The position numbers and the translations under genes are program-made. From Kaiparowitsia implicata GSE-PSE-MK54-09C (lineage in GTDB: Bacteria; Cyanobacteriota; Cyanobacteriia; Elainellales; Elainellaceae), in assembly GCA_019359435.1 (NCBI GenBank), contig JAHHHI010000072.1, forward strand, positions 49,447 to 113,446: a stretch of DNA of 64,000 nt, given 5' to 3'. The notes under the pieces were generated by a model, which did no database searches, had not been told where the DNA came from, and was given only the letters and a program-made list of their open reading frames with translations. This document shows, in pieces, positions 56,290-63,837 of this stretch (its first letter is position 1; the number at the start of each line of letters is the position of its first letter).

Positions 56290-57624
56290 CTAGAGAAACC
56301 GAACCCACATATACAGCCCAACCACGGTAAGTTGTAGCGTCGCAATGGGAATTCCATACTGCAAAAAAGTTTGAAACGAGATGCGCTTGCCATGCTGTTG
56401 GGCAATGCCTGCCGCCACAATATTTGAGGAAGCCCCGACTAGGGTGCCATTACCGCCCAGCGTTGCCCCATACATCATGGCGTAGAACAGGGGCAGCACC
56501 GCGACGGGCAGGGTTCCAGAAAAACTGGGCTCCAAAATATCTGGACTGGCTAGCCCCACCGTCACCACATATTCCTTCAGCATGGGCACCATGGCCACCA
56601 CTAAGGGAATATTGGGCACTAGGCTAGAGAGCACGCCCACCAGCAGCATCAGCAAAATGGCGCCCAGGGCAATGTTACGTCCCAAAATAAAAGCGAGCAC
56701 GTTGGATGCGGCGCTCAACACGCCCGTTTTATCCAGCCCGCCAATCAAGACGAACACGCACATAAAAAAGATGAGGGTGCTCCAATCTACATCACGAAAA
56801 ATATTGTTGACCGAGTCAATGCCGCTCTGGTGCGTGATCAGTAGGCACAGTGCAGCTCCCGCCAAAGCCACGGTTGCCGGAGAGATGGGGATAGGCAACG
56901 ACTCTCCAATCACAAAAAACAACAGCACTAACGCCACAATGATGCTGCCCAAGATCAGCATGCGGGGATGGTTGATCTTGGGATGAGGCAGTTGGGTTAG
57001 GGTGTCGAGTTTTTTGCGCCAAATAGACGGAAACAGCACGGGCAGCATCACAACAATCGCACCGAGGGCGATCGCCCCCCCTAAACTAAGGGACTTCAAA
57101 TAGTCTATAAAGCTAATGTTGATGGCATCGCCCACAATGAACGTCGCCGGGTCTCCGACTAGCGTTAGCAGACCCGCACTGTTGGAGACACACACCATCA
57201 AGATCAAGAGCGGCACAAAGTTGACCCCCAACTCTGTGGCAATGGGCGGAATCAGCGGAGCCAATAACATCACGGTCGTGGCATTGGGCAGAACCGCGCA
57301 AATCGGCGTGGTAATCACCACAATCCCCAAGAGCAATCGCTTGCCTTCTCCCCCTGCCAGCATCACCATCCGCATGGCTAAATAATCAAAAATCCGCGTG
57401 GGCTCAAATGCCCTCACCATCACCATCACCCCAAAGAAAAGCGCCAGCGTGGCATAGCTTTGGGCGATATAGTCAACGGCTTCGGTCAGGGTGAGCACGT
57501 TGAGAAATAACAGAACCAACGCCCCCAACATGGCGGCAATGGTGAGATGCAGCCATTCTGTGATGATGCAGGCCAGCACCAAAATAAACACAGCTAGCGC
57601 TGCAATGGCAGACCAAGTCTCCAT
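56290..57624 (-). CDS. SLC13/ArsB/NhaD-superfamily ion permease
   Basis: A 444-residue polytopic membrane protein of the ion transporter superfamily. Both halves have the re-entrant signatures, with PICAVLPNATTVMLLAPLIPP and LVGDPATFIVGDAINISFIDYL in the first half. SSLVPNIPLVVAMVPMLKEY and YGATLGGNGTLVGASSNIVAAG occur in the second. Substrate could be Na+ (NhaD-like), dicarboxylates or sulfate; the sequence alone does not decide. The ATG follows AGGAG, and that Shine-Dalgarno is sealed in a perfect 11-bp hairpin. Confidence 0.9.
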   Translation of the reverse strand: METWSAIAALAVFILVLACIITEWLHLTIAAMLGALVLLFLNVLTLTEAVDYIAQSYATLALFFGVMVMVRAFEPTRIFDYLAMRMVMLAGGEGKRLLLGIVVITTPICAVLPNATTVMLLAPLIPPIATELGVNFVPLLILMVCVSNSAGLLTLVGDPATFIVGDAINISFIDYLKSLSLGGAIALGAIVVMLPVLFPSIWRKKLDTLTQLPHPKINHPRMLILGSIIVALVLLFFVIGESLPIPISPATVALAGAALCLLITHQSGIDSVNNIFRDVDWSTLIFFMCVFVLIGGLDKTGVLSAASNVLAFILGRNIALGAILLMLLVGVLSSLVPNIPLVVAMVPMLKEYVVTVGLASPDILEPSFSGTLPVAVLPLFYAMMYGATLGGNGTLVGASSNIVAAGIAQQHGKRISFQTFLQYGIPIATLQLTVVGLYMWVRFL

Positions 57625-57626
57625 AG

Positions 57627-57673
57627 ATATCTCCTGGATGGGTAAAGTGCTGAGCTACCAAACCAGGAGATAT
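57627..57673 (-). promoter_or_regulatory. Hairpin sequestering the permease Shine-Dalgarno
   Basis: In the mRNA sense, ATATCTCCTGG is followed by a 25-nt loop and CCAGGAGATAT, then CT and the ATG. The 11-bp stem is perfect and includes the AGGAG Shine-Dalgarno, so folding would block initiation. It could be an RNA thermometer or ligand-dependent switch; I cannot match it to a known riboswitch class. Confidence 0.6.
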
Positions 57674-57884
57674 ACATTCTCCTCTCAAGGCTGACGAAGT
57701 TAGCTGACGGGCTAGGAGTGAGAGTTCTCCCCCCTGCTGTGCAGGGTGCGCCCCAAAGTGGGTCCTCCGTTTCGGACATAAACCGAATTAAGCCGATAGC
57801 TCAGCTGAATCTATCGAAGATAGCACCAATTTATTGAGAAAGCAGCCCCCAAGAAAATAACCCTCAACACCTACACAATCTTGG

Positions 57885-57990
57885 CCCTCACCCCCTCGGC
57901 CCCATCTCCCAAAAATGGGCGAGGGGGAGGCCAGACAAAGCTTTCCGGCGCCCCTTCTTCCAGAACGGGAGAAGGGGTTGGGGAATGAGG
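57885..57990 (-). repeat. Dispersed cyanobacterial GC-rich repeat, copy 2
   Basis: Read on the minus strand this gives CCTCATTCCCCAACCCC, then a CTTCTCCCGTTCTGG-type hairpin, a linker, a second hairpin, and GGTGAGGG at the end. It aligns end to end with the plus-strand copy at 4063-4156 but is diverged. The remainder of 57674-58308 holds no gene I can support. Confidence 0.75.
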
Positions 57991-58308
57991 AGAAAGCTCT
58001 GGTCGCAAGGGTTTCAGTACTTATATATACACAGTAGCCCAACGGGAGAGGGCGGTTTTTGGCTTTCATATCTCAATTCAGCAACACCGTGATGTGAGGT
58101 GGGCGACAACCCTTGATGGGCTACTCTATTTCGACTCAGGAGTGCAGTGCTGCTGCTGTTGAGAAGCGCTCTGGTCGCGAAAGCCCAACGTTATCCCAGT
58201 CTTCGGAAGTCCTTTTTAGTAGGCGTGGGGGGTTGAATTCTATGAGAAATGTTGCATTCTGAGCCCTGTCCGGCATCATGAATAAGCAGCATAGTTAGTG
58301 TTTCCTCA

Positions 58309-59274
58309 ATGGCTAAGCCGCCCGAACCGGGTATTTTTGTTCAGTCACCCATCTCAGCCGAGCAAGGGTTGGGCACCTTTAGCGGTGTCTTCACCCCATC
58401 GATCTTGACGATTTTGGGGGTGATTATGTACCTCCGCTTTGGCTGGGTGGTGGGCCATGTGGGGCTCTGGCTCACCCTGGCGATTGTGACCATTTCTACC
58501 GCAATCACCTTTTTGACGGGGCTCTTAATCTCTGCGATCGCCAGCGACCAAGTCGTGCGAGCAGGCGGGGCCTATTACATGATCAGTCGATCTCTGGGGA
58601 TTGAGACGGGCGGTGCCGTCGGTATTCCGCTGTATTTTGCCCAGGCGTTTTCAGTGGCGCTCTATACGATTGGCTTTGCCGAGAGCCTCGTGCAGGTGTT
58701 TCCGCAGTTCAACCTGACGCTTGTTGCTTTAGTGACCACCGTGGCGGTTACGGCGCTGGCGTTGCAATCTGCCAGCATTGCCATCAAGGCGCAGTATGTG
58801 ATTATGGCGGCGATCGCCCTATCGTTGCTCTCTCTGGTCTTAGGGCAGGGGGTTGAACCCAGTGCGATGGCACCACCTGAGGCACCGGGCACGGTTGGGT
58901 TTTGGGCGGTGCTTGCGGTCTTCTTTCCTGCTGTGACGGGCATTATGGCCGGGGTCAACATGTCTGGAGATCTCAAAAACTCCAGCCGAGCGATTCTGAT
59001 TGGCACCCTAGCGACAATCGGCGTCGGCTATGAAATTTGTATGCTGATCCCATTTTTGCTAGTCGCGCGCGCTGATCCTGCATCCTTGGTGGCCGAGCCG
59101 CTGATTATGCGATGGATAGTGGTTTGGGGCAATGCCATTTTGCTGGGTGTATGGCCAAGGGTTCAAGGGATAGGGGATAAAGCAGGGAGAGGCGGGGCAA
59201 AGACTTTATTCCATTTCTGCCCTTACCCCGGCGTCACAGCGTATCCTAAAGACAGAGCGGGAGGGATTATCTGA
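58309..59274 (+). pseudogene. Truncated SLC12-type amino acid/cation-chloride permease
   Basis: The first 280 residues form an APC-superfamily transporter of the SLC12 (Na-K-Cl cotransporter-like) type: LGTFSGVFTPSILTILGVIMYLRFGWVVG, AGGAYYMISRSLGIETGGAVG, and NMSGDLKNSSRAILIGTLAT. After WGNAILLGVW the frame leaves the family and reads about 40 unrelated residues (PRVQGIGDKAGRGG onward) to the stop. The later helices and the cytoplasmic C-terminal domain expected in full-length relatives are missing. The join looks like a deletion ending just upstream of the DUF2301 gene, whose ATG overlaps the stop by one base. Confidence 0.82.
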
Positions 59275-59930
59275 TGGCTCAATCCATGAATCAACCAAAT
59301 CAACCAGTAGTGTTTCAGGGACAATTTGGGGACTACACCATTACTGAGGGCGATCGCCAAGGGGTGTTGGTCTATCGAAGCGCATTGCTGGTAGCGGCGA
59401 TCGCCTTTGCCGTGGGCAGTGGGCTGGTGCTGTGGCGCAGCGGCGACCCTACCGTTTTGCGGCTGCTCACCCCGCTTTACACGCTTTTTGTGGCGGCGTT
59501 GGGCGTCGCGCTGTGGACGATTCACATTTACATGGCACCCCTGCACCGCACCCTGCAACTGTTTTGGGTGACGGGGTTGGTAGGGGCGATCGCCGCGGCC
59601 CATTTTGATCCCCTGCCCTTTGTGCAAACGCTATACGAAACGCCCCAGGCGCTAGTCGGCGTCGGCTTTACCTTTGCGGCGCTCACGGGCATCTATTTTA
59701 AAGAAGCCTTTTGCTTTAATCGGCTAGAAACTAAAGTGCTCACGCCGCTGGTGCCCTTTTTGCTGCTGGGGCACCTGGTGGGGTTGCTGCCTCCCCTTGC
59801 AGAGCAGGTGCTGCTGGGAGTATGGGCGGTGCTGATGCTCGTCTTTGCAACCCGCAAATTTAACCAGCCTGCCGCCTCAGATATTGGCGACAAAAGCGTG
59901 TTTGAATACCTCAAACACGAGAACGCTTGA
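59274..59930 (+). CDS. DUF2301 family membrane protein
   Basis: A 218-residue protein with about five to six hydrophobic segments in the DUF2301 arrangement. These include VLVYRSALLVAAIAFAVGSGLVLW, HIYMAPLHRTLQLFWVTG, and GIYFKEAFCFNRLETKVLTPLVPFLLLGH; the last block is the most conserved. The family is nearly confined to cyanobacteria and function is unknown. GGGAGGG precedes the ATG at 59274. An ATG four codons in is an alternative. Confidence 0.85.
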   Translation: MAQSMNQPNQPVVFQGQFGDYTITEGDRQGVLVYRSALLVAAIAFAVGSGLVLWRSGDPTVLRLLTPLYTLFVAALGVALWTIHIYMAPLHRTLQLFWVTGLVGAIAAAHFDPLPFVQTLYETPQALVGVGFTFAALTGIYFKEAFCFNRLETKVLTPLVPFLLLGHLVGLLPPLAEQVLLGVWAVLMLVFATRKFNQPAASDIGDKSVFEYLKHENA

Positions 59931-60011
59931 CCCACGCTTGACTCACCTCGGTAGCCACTATTAGCGTTGCTGAATTGAGGAATGAACCAGCAAAATTTCT
60001 AGACTCTGCAT

Positions 60012-60090
60012 GGCCCCCTAAATCCCCCAAAATTGGGGAACTTGGAAGCTCTATCTCCCCCCCCCCAGAATTGGGTGCTGGGGGGCAAAT
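60012..60090. repeat. Dispersed CCCCC/GGGGG repeat fragments
   Basis: CCCCCTAAATCCCCCAAAATTGGGG and, about 45 bases on, CCAGAATTGGGTGCTGGGGGG are two partial copies of a hairpin repeat familiar from cyanobacterial genomes. A run of ten C residues lies between them. No gene occurs in 59931-60232. Confidence 0.6.
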
Positions 60091-60232
60091 TATCATTGCG
60101 TTAAGAAATGCCTCATCATGTTGAGAAATGGCAGTACCGCCTGATCGGGGGTATCGGCGGTTAGGAAGGGGGAGTGTAGGCTATAACTGTGGGCTTGAGT
60201 CCGCTACTCTATCGCACTATCCTACTGATCCT

Positions 60233-61453
60233 ATGCTTGCCACCTCTCTCAAACCGCTTCCGGTAGAAGCGTCGCGCATTCGCCTTGCTATCCGTTCGCT
60301 GCAGCCGCAGGTAGTGGAGTGGCGACGGCAGCTTCACCAGCGTCCCGAGTTGGGGTTTCAGGAGCGGGTGACGGCGGAGTTTATTGCCAAAAAGCTAACA
60401 GAGTGGGGCATTGAGCACCAAACGGGCATCGCAGAAACCGGAATTGTAGCGGGGATTCGCGGCGGCCAACCAGGGAAGGTGCTGGCAATTCGGGCTGATA
60501 TGGACGCGCTGCCGATTCAGGAACTCAACGAAGTGCCGTATCGGTCGCAGCATTCCGGTAAGATGCACGCCTGTGGGCATGATGGGCATGTGGCGATCGC
60601 CCTCGGCACCGCGCACTATCTGGCCCAAAGAGCCGAACAGCTTGCGGGCACCGTAAAATTTATCTTTCAGCCTGCGGAAGAAGGGCCGGGTGGCGCAAAG
60701 CCCATGGTCGAGGCGGGCGTCCTCAAAAATCCCGATGCAGACGCCATTATTGGGCTGCACCTGTGGAACAACCTGCCGCTGGGCATGATTGGGGTGCGAG
60801 CCGGAGCGCTGATGGCCGCGGTAGAACTCTTTGACCTCACTATTCAGGGCAAAGGGGGCCATGGCGCACTGCCGCACCAAACGGTAGATTCTATCGTGGT
60901 GGCCTCGCAGGTGGTGTCGGCGCTGCAAACGATTGTGGCGCGCAACCTTGACCCGATTGCCTCTGGGGTGGTCACGGTGGGCACCTTTAACGCTGGACGA
61001 GCCAACAATGTGATTGCCGATTCTGCCAACCTCACGGGCACTGTGCGCTACTTTGATCCGGCGCTGACAGACTTTTTTGAGCAGCGGTTGCAGGACATTG
61101 TAGCGGGCATCTGCCAGAGCTATGGCGCGTCCTTTACGCTGGATTATCAAAAGCTGTATCCCCCGGTGGTAAATGATGGGGCGATCGCCGACTTGGTGCG
61201 CTCTGTCGCAGAAGACGTGGTGGAAACGCCCATTGGTGTGGTGCCGGAATGCCAGACTATGGGGGGCGAAGACATGTCTTTCTTTTTGCAGGAAGTCCCC
61301 GGCTGCTACTTTTTTCTTGGCTCTGCCAATATAGACAAAGGGTTGGCCTATCCCCATCATCACCCCCGCTTCGACTTTGATGAAACTGCGCTGGGTCTAG
61401 GGGTGGAAATGTTTGTGCGCTGCATCGAAACCTTTTTCCGTTGCACGCTCTAG
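60233..61453 (+). CDS. M20-family amidohydrolase (N-acyl-amino-acid/IAA-amide hydrolase type)
   Basis: A 406-residue zinc peptidase-family amidohydrolase. The N-terminal catalytic part has RRQLHQRPELGFQE, IRADMDALPIQELNEVPY and MHACGHDGHVAIALG with metal-binding His/Asp, plus FQPAEEGPGGAKPMVEAG with the catalytic Glu. The dimerisation domain (about 190-300) contains IQGKGGHGALPHQTVDSIV. The C-terminus has GGEDMSFFLQEVPG and PHHHPRFDFDETAL. The CGHDGH cysteine ligand is typical of the IAA-amino acid hydrolase/carboxypeptidase Ss1 subgroup. The ATG at 60233 gives the usual length. Substrate unknown. Confidence 0.93.
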   Translation: MLATSLKPLPVEASRIRLAIRSLQPQVVEWRRQLHQRPELGFQERVTAEFIAKKLTEWGIEHQTGIAETGIVAGIRGGQPGKVLAIRADMDALPIQELNEVPYRSQHSGKMHACGHDGHVAIALGTAHYLAQRAEQLAGTVKFIFQPAEEGPGGAKPMVEAGVLKNPDADAIIGLHLWNNLPLGMIGVRAGALMAAVELFDLTIQGKGGHGALPHQTVDSIVVASQVVSALQTIVARNLDPIASGVVTVGTFNAGRANNVIADSANLTGTVRYFDPALTDFFEQRLQDIVAGICQSYGASFTLDYQKLYPPVVNDGAIADLVRSVAEDVVETPIGVVPECQTMGGEDMSFFLQEVPGCYFFLGSANIDKGLAYPHHHPRFDFDETALGLGVEMFVRCIETFFRCTL

Positions 61454-61578
61454 GCAAGCCGCGATCGGTTGAAGTCCCTACGGCCCTTAATTGTGGGGTG
61501 CCATTCTGGGAGCACGGGGCAGCGGGGCGATCGCCCTTGAGCGTTGGATCTGTCTGCCATTGATCCACAAAGTAAGTA

Positions 61579-61700
61579 ACGCCAGTTCGGGTTAAGGGGG
61601 TTTTGGGGCACCGCGCGACGCGCGGTGCCCCAAAACCCCTAATGTGCCGTGCGCGTCGCGCACGGCACATTAGGGGTTTGAGCTTATCCCGAACTCAGGT
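61579..61700 (+). repeat. Double-palindrome element, copy B
   Basis: A second 122-bp copy, same orientation as 53888-54009. The arm 1 loop-proximal sequence reads CACCGCGCG-A-CGCGCGGTG (copy A: CATCGCGCG-A-CGCGCGATG). The arm 2 base reads CCCCTAATG/CATTAGGGG (copy A: CCCTTAATG/CATTAAGGG). TAAGTA flanks both ends directly, an apparent target duplication. It lies past the stop of the M20 gene. Confidence 0.93.
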
Positions 61701-61911
61701 TAAGTAAACTCTAGCCGATTGGCTTGTTGTTTAATGGACTAACGTTTGCGCTCCAGCCCCACCGCACGCTGGTCGCAATTGACGCTATCTGCCGTTGACC
61801 CCGTTAAGAGGCCGCGATAGGGCATTAAGTCTTTGTAAAAAAATATCAATAAACGCCTACCTGTACTTAAGTTTCTTAGATTTATCAGATATTTTCTACA
61901 GCGTGAGAGGG

Positions 61912-61956
61912 GCGATCGCCAGAGCAATGGCATCAATCTGGCGATCGCATCTTTTT
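61912..61956 (+). terminator. Terminator or attenuator built from HIP1 sites
   Basis: GCGATCGCCAG and CTGGCGATCGC form a perfect 11-bp stem with a 15-nt loop. ATCTTTTTTGTC follows directly, a good Rho-independent tail. It ends only 33 bases before the SH3b-protein ATG, so it may attenuate that gene or end an unannotated short RNA in the 61701-61911 spacer. Confidence 0.7.
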
Positions 61957-61988
61957 TGTCTTTTTAAGAAATGAAGGGTTGAATTCCT

Positions 61989-62636
61989 ATGCAAATTAAA
62001 AGAATTCTGACGGCTTGTTTCGTGGGCTGCACATCACTAGCTGTGACCGCAACGGCTGCATTGGCTCAGCTTTTTGTGGTTAGTGTGGATGACCTGAATG
62101 TGCGGAGTGGCCCAGGCACAAACTTTCCGGCTACCTATGTGCTACGCCAAGGCGATGTCGTCGAGGTAACGCAACGCCAAGGAAACTGGGCCTTTATTGT
62201 GGGCGAACGCGGTGGCGAGGGCTGGGTTTTTGCGCAGTTTCTCTCTGCTCAAGGCTCCTCTCCTGCTCCCTCACCACAGCCCGAATTAACCAATGACGTG
62301 TTTCAGAGCACTGGCACAGTAGACAATGCCCGCTATTCGGGTGCAGGCACCGCTCAGCTTGTGATTGTTCGGCGTGACAACGATGGTGCACTGATGCTCA
62401 ATGATGCAAATAACCGAGTGTCCATTGAGTATATAGGCTCTGTTCGCAGCAATTTTGAGGGGGCAGTCCAGTTAGAAATCAGTCAATTTAGATCTTCTGA
62501 AATGGGCTATCGCACGGTGCCCGCATCAGGAACCTGTGATATTCAAACCACAGGTGGAACTGGTGTGCGGCGCGCCTTTTGCACGGTCAGCGGTGCCGGT
62601 ATTGACCACGGTCGTAGCAACTTCACAGGGCAATAA
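61989..62636 (+). CDS. Secreted SH3b-domain protein
   Basis: A 215-residue exported protein. The signal peptide is MQIKRILTACFVGCTSLAVT with cleavage likely after ALA. A bacterial SH3 domain (about 28-85) contains DLNVRSGPGTNFPATYVLRQGDVV and GGEGWVFAQFLSAQ. A Ser/Pro linker leads to a C-terminal domain (about 110-215) with YSGAGTAQLVIVRRDNDGAL and four late features including two cysteines. SH3b domains bind cell-wall or surface ligands. I do not recognise the C-terminal domain. It follows a HIP1-based terminator or attenuator at 61912. Confidence 0.8.
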   Translation: MQIKRILTACFVGCTSLAVTATAALAQLFVVSVDDLNVRSGPGTNFPATYVLRQGDVVEVTQRQGNWAFIVGERGGEGWVFAQFLSAQGSSPAPSPQPELTNDVFQSTGTVDNARYSGAGTAQLVIVRRDNDGALMLNDANNRVSIEYIGSVRSNFEGAVQLEISQFRSSEMGYRTVPASGTCDIQTTGGTGVRRAFCTVSGAGIDHGRSNFTGQ

Positions 62637-62784
62637 GCGCAACCCTAAGCCGTCTCGACGGAAACGCCATGATGCGGGAACGCGAGTTTTTTATCCCTAC
62701 AATCATCTACCGTGTGGATAATTCGATAGAGCTATTTCTGCCTCGCATCGGGGGGTGGAAGTGGCTCTGTCGAAAAAGCTTCGG

Positions 62785-62853
62785 CTAATGATCTGAATTT
62801 TGACGCAGTAATCCTTTAGTTGTCGTATTGTCCAGATTTTCATCAGCTATAAC
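62785..62853 (-). pseudogene. DUF5615-like toxin fragment
   Basis: Read on the minus strand, VIADENLDNTTTKGLLRQNSD then stop. The ADEN-x-D/N start motif is that of PIN-like DUF5615 toxins, which are normally encoded right after DUF433 antitoxins. Only 23 codons survive, directly after the decayed DUF433 gene in the same frame. It is a short match, so the family call is tentative. Confidence 0.55.
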
Positions 62854-63155
62854 CTAATCAGCCTTGCTGCTCGACTCTTTGGGCCAGTAGGCGAGATCGC
62901 GCATTCCAATGAGGTCAAAGCGGTGTTCAGCCTCTTGCCAAATCAAATTTGCCTGCTGTTAAGGTAATAACCGATAATTAGATAGATGTCTGGCAATTGT
63001 AGCGATGGATGCTGCTTCCCTATTTCCTCTGGCGTGCATCATTTAAGAAGAGCAATCACAACTACGTCTAGAGTGACACGAATTTTAGCGACCCGTACAA
63101 CACCTTGAGGTTCGGGCTCTATTGGCGCAGGTTCAAGGGCAATTGCTAGAGTCAT
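62854..63155 (-). pseudogene. Decayed DUF433-family antitoxin gene
   Basis: From an ATG at 63155 the minus strand reads MTLAIALEPAPIEPEPQGVV and RVAKIRVTLDVVVIALLK, then an in-frame TGA at 63041-63039. After it the same frame continues CTPEEIGKQHPSLQLPDIYL and IIGYYLNSRQ, the central helix-turn-helix of DUF433. A shift of frame is then needed to go on as NLIWQEAEHRFDLIGMRD to a TAG at 62856-62854. One nonsense change and one frameshift therefore break an otherwise complete gene of about 100 codons. Confidence 0.8.
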
Positions 63156-63377
63156 AGGCATTATTGAGATTTCTGCTTCGTAATAGCAGCAAACGCTTTA
63201 AGAGACTCAGGTCTTGTAATCCAAATAGATCTCATGCCCCTAAGATCCTAGTGACTGATTTTCTCTCAATACTAAACGGCTCGTAGACAACATCGATGTA
63301 TGCTCTAGCAAAAAGATTAAGCCCCCTAACGGCTCAAATCAGCGGCGGCAGATAACATTCAGTCACATAAACAGTTT

Positions 63378-63635
63378 TCAATCGTCCGCTGCATTTGAAT
63401 TGTTAGCCTGTGTTGTTGGAGCAACAGCCGGGTTATCTCGTATCACCCTAATCAAGAATCGTAAAGCCTCATTAACTGCATCAGCATCAGGGAACATTTC
63501 TGCAACATCAGCCTCTAATTGGACAGTCGTACTACCAAAACCTTTTCTTCCAGAACCTAACCTTCTGACTCGAAGGCTTTTCAAGTCATATTCTGTGCGC
63601 AAATCATCTTCCATTTCTGACTTATCCCTCTTCAT
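63378..63635 (-). CDS. BrnA-like antitoxin
   Basis: An 85-residue intact frame. It opens KRDKSEMEDDLRTEYDLKSL, continues VRRLGSGRKGFGSTTVQLEA and DVAEMFPDADAVNEALRFLI, and ends in a polar Asn/Ala tail. The EYDLKSLRVRRLGSGRK and FPDADAVNEALRFL features are those of antitoxins paired with BrnT-type RNase toxins in cyanobacteria. The start overlaps the end of the toxin fragment by 14 bases. With no intact toxin it is an orphan antitoxin. Confidence 0.72.
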   Translation of the reverse strand: MKRDKSEMEDDLRTEYDLKSLRVRRLGSGRKGFGSTTVQLEADVAEMFPDADAVNEALRFLIRVIRDNPAVAPTTQANNSNAADD

Positions 63636-63837
63636 AAGCTTCTCGCTCAGCTCGTGTCACTTCTCTAGCGCTGATAACACGAATTGAACGCTCCCTTTCG
63701 GTATACGACACAATCAGCAATCTCCTTTGATTGGACTCTCCTACGATAAGATACCGTTCCTCATCTTTCGAGTGGTCTGGGTCGTAGAAGTCAACATAGA
63801 GAGGATCATCAAAAACAGTTTTTGCTTCCTCGCTTCT
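63622..63837 (-). pseudogene. 5'-truncated BrnT-like toxin
   Basis: The minus strand reads RSEEAKTVFDDPLYVDFYDP, DHSKDEERYLIVGESNQRR, and LLIVSYTERERSIRVISARE to the stop at 63622. This is the C-terminal two-thirds of the BrnT RNase fold. A TAG at 63840-63838 closes the frame just where the conserved N-terminal W-D-x-x-K-x-x-x-N-x-x-K-H-G-V-S-F should be, and no start codon is available. Upstream sequence to 63900 is unrelated. The toxin is therefore probably inactive. Confidence 0.75.

Noticed and set aside
60395..61363. 322-codon frame opposite the M20 peptidase gene
   Set aside because: It is the antisense of a strongly conserved enzyme; its length is explained by codon bias.
61739..61936. 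65-codon minus-strand frame
   Set aside because: Overlaps the HIP1 terminator stem and shows no family features.
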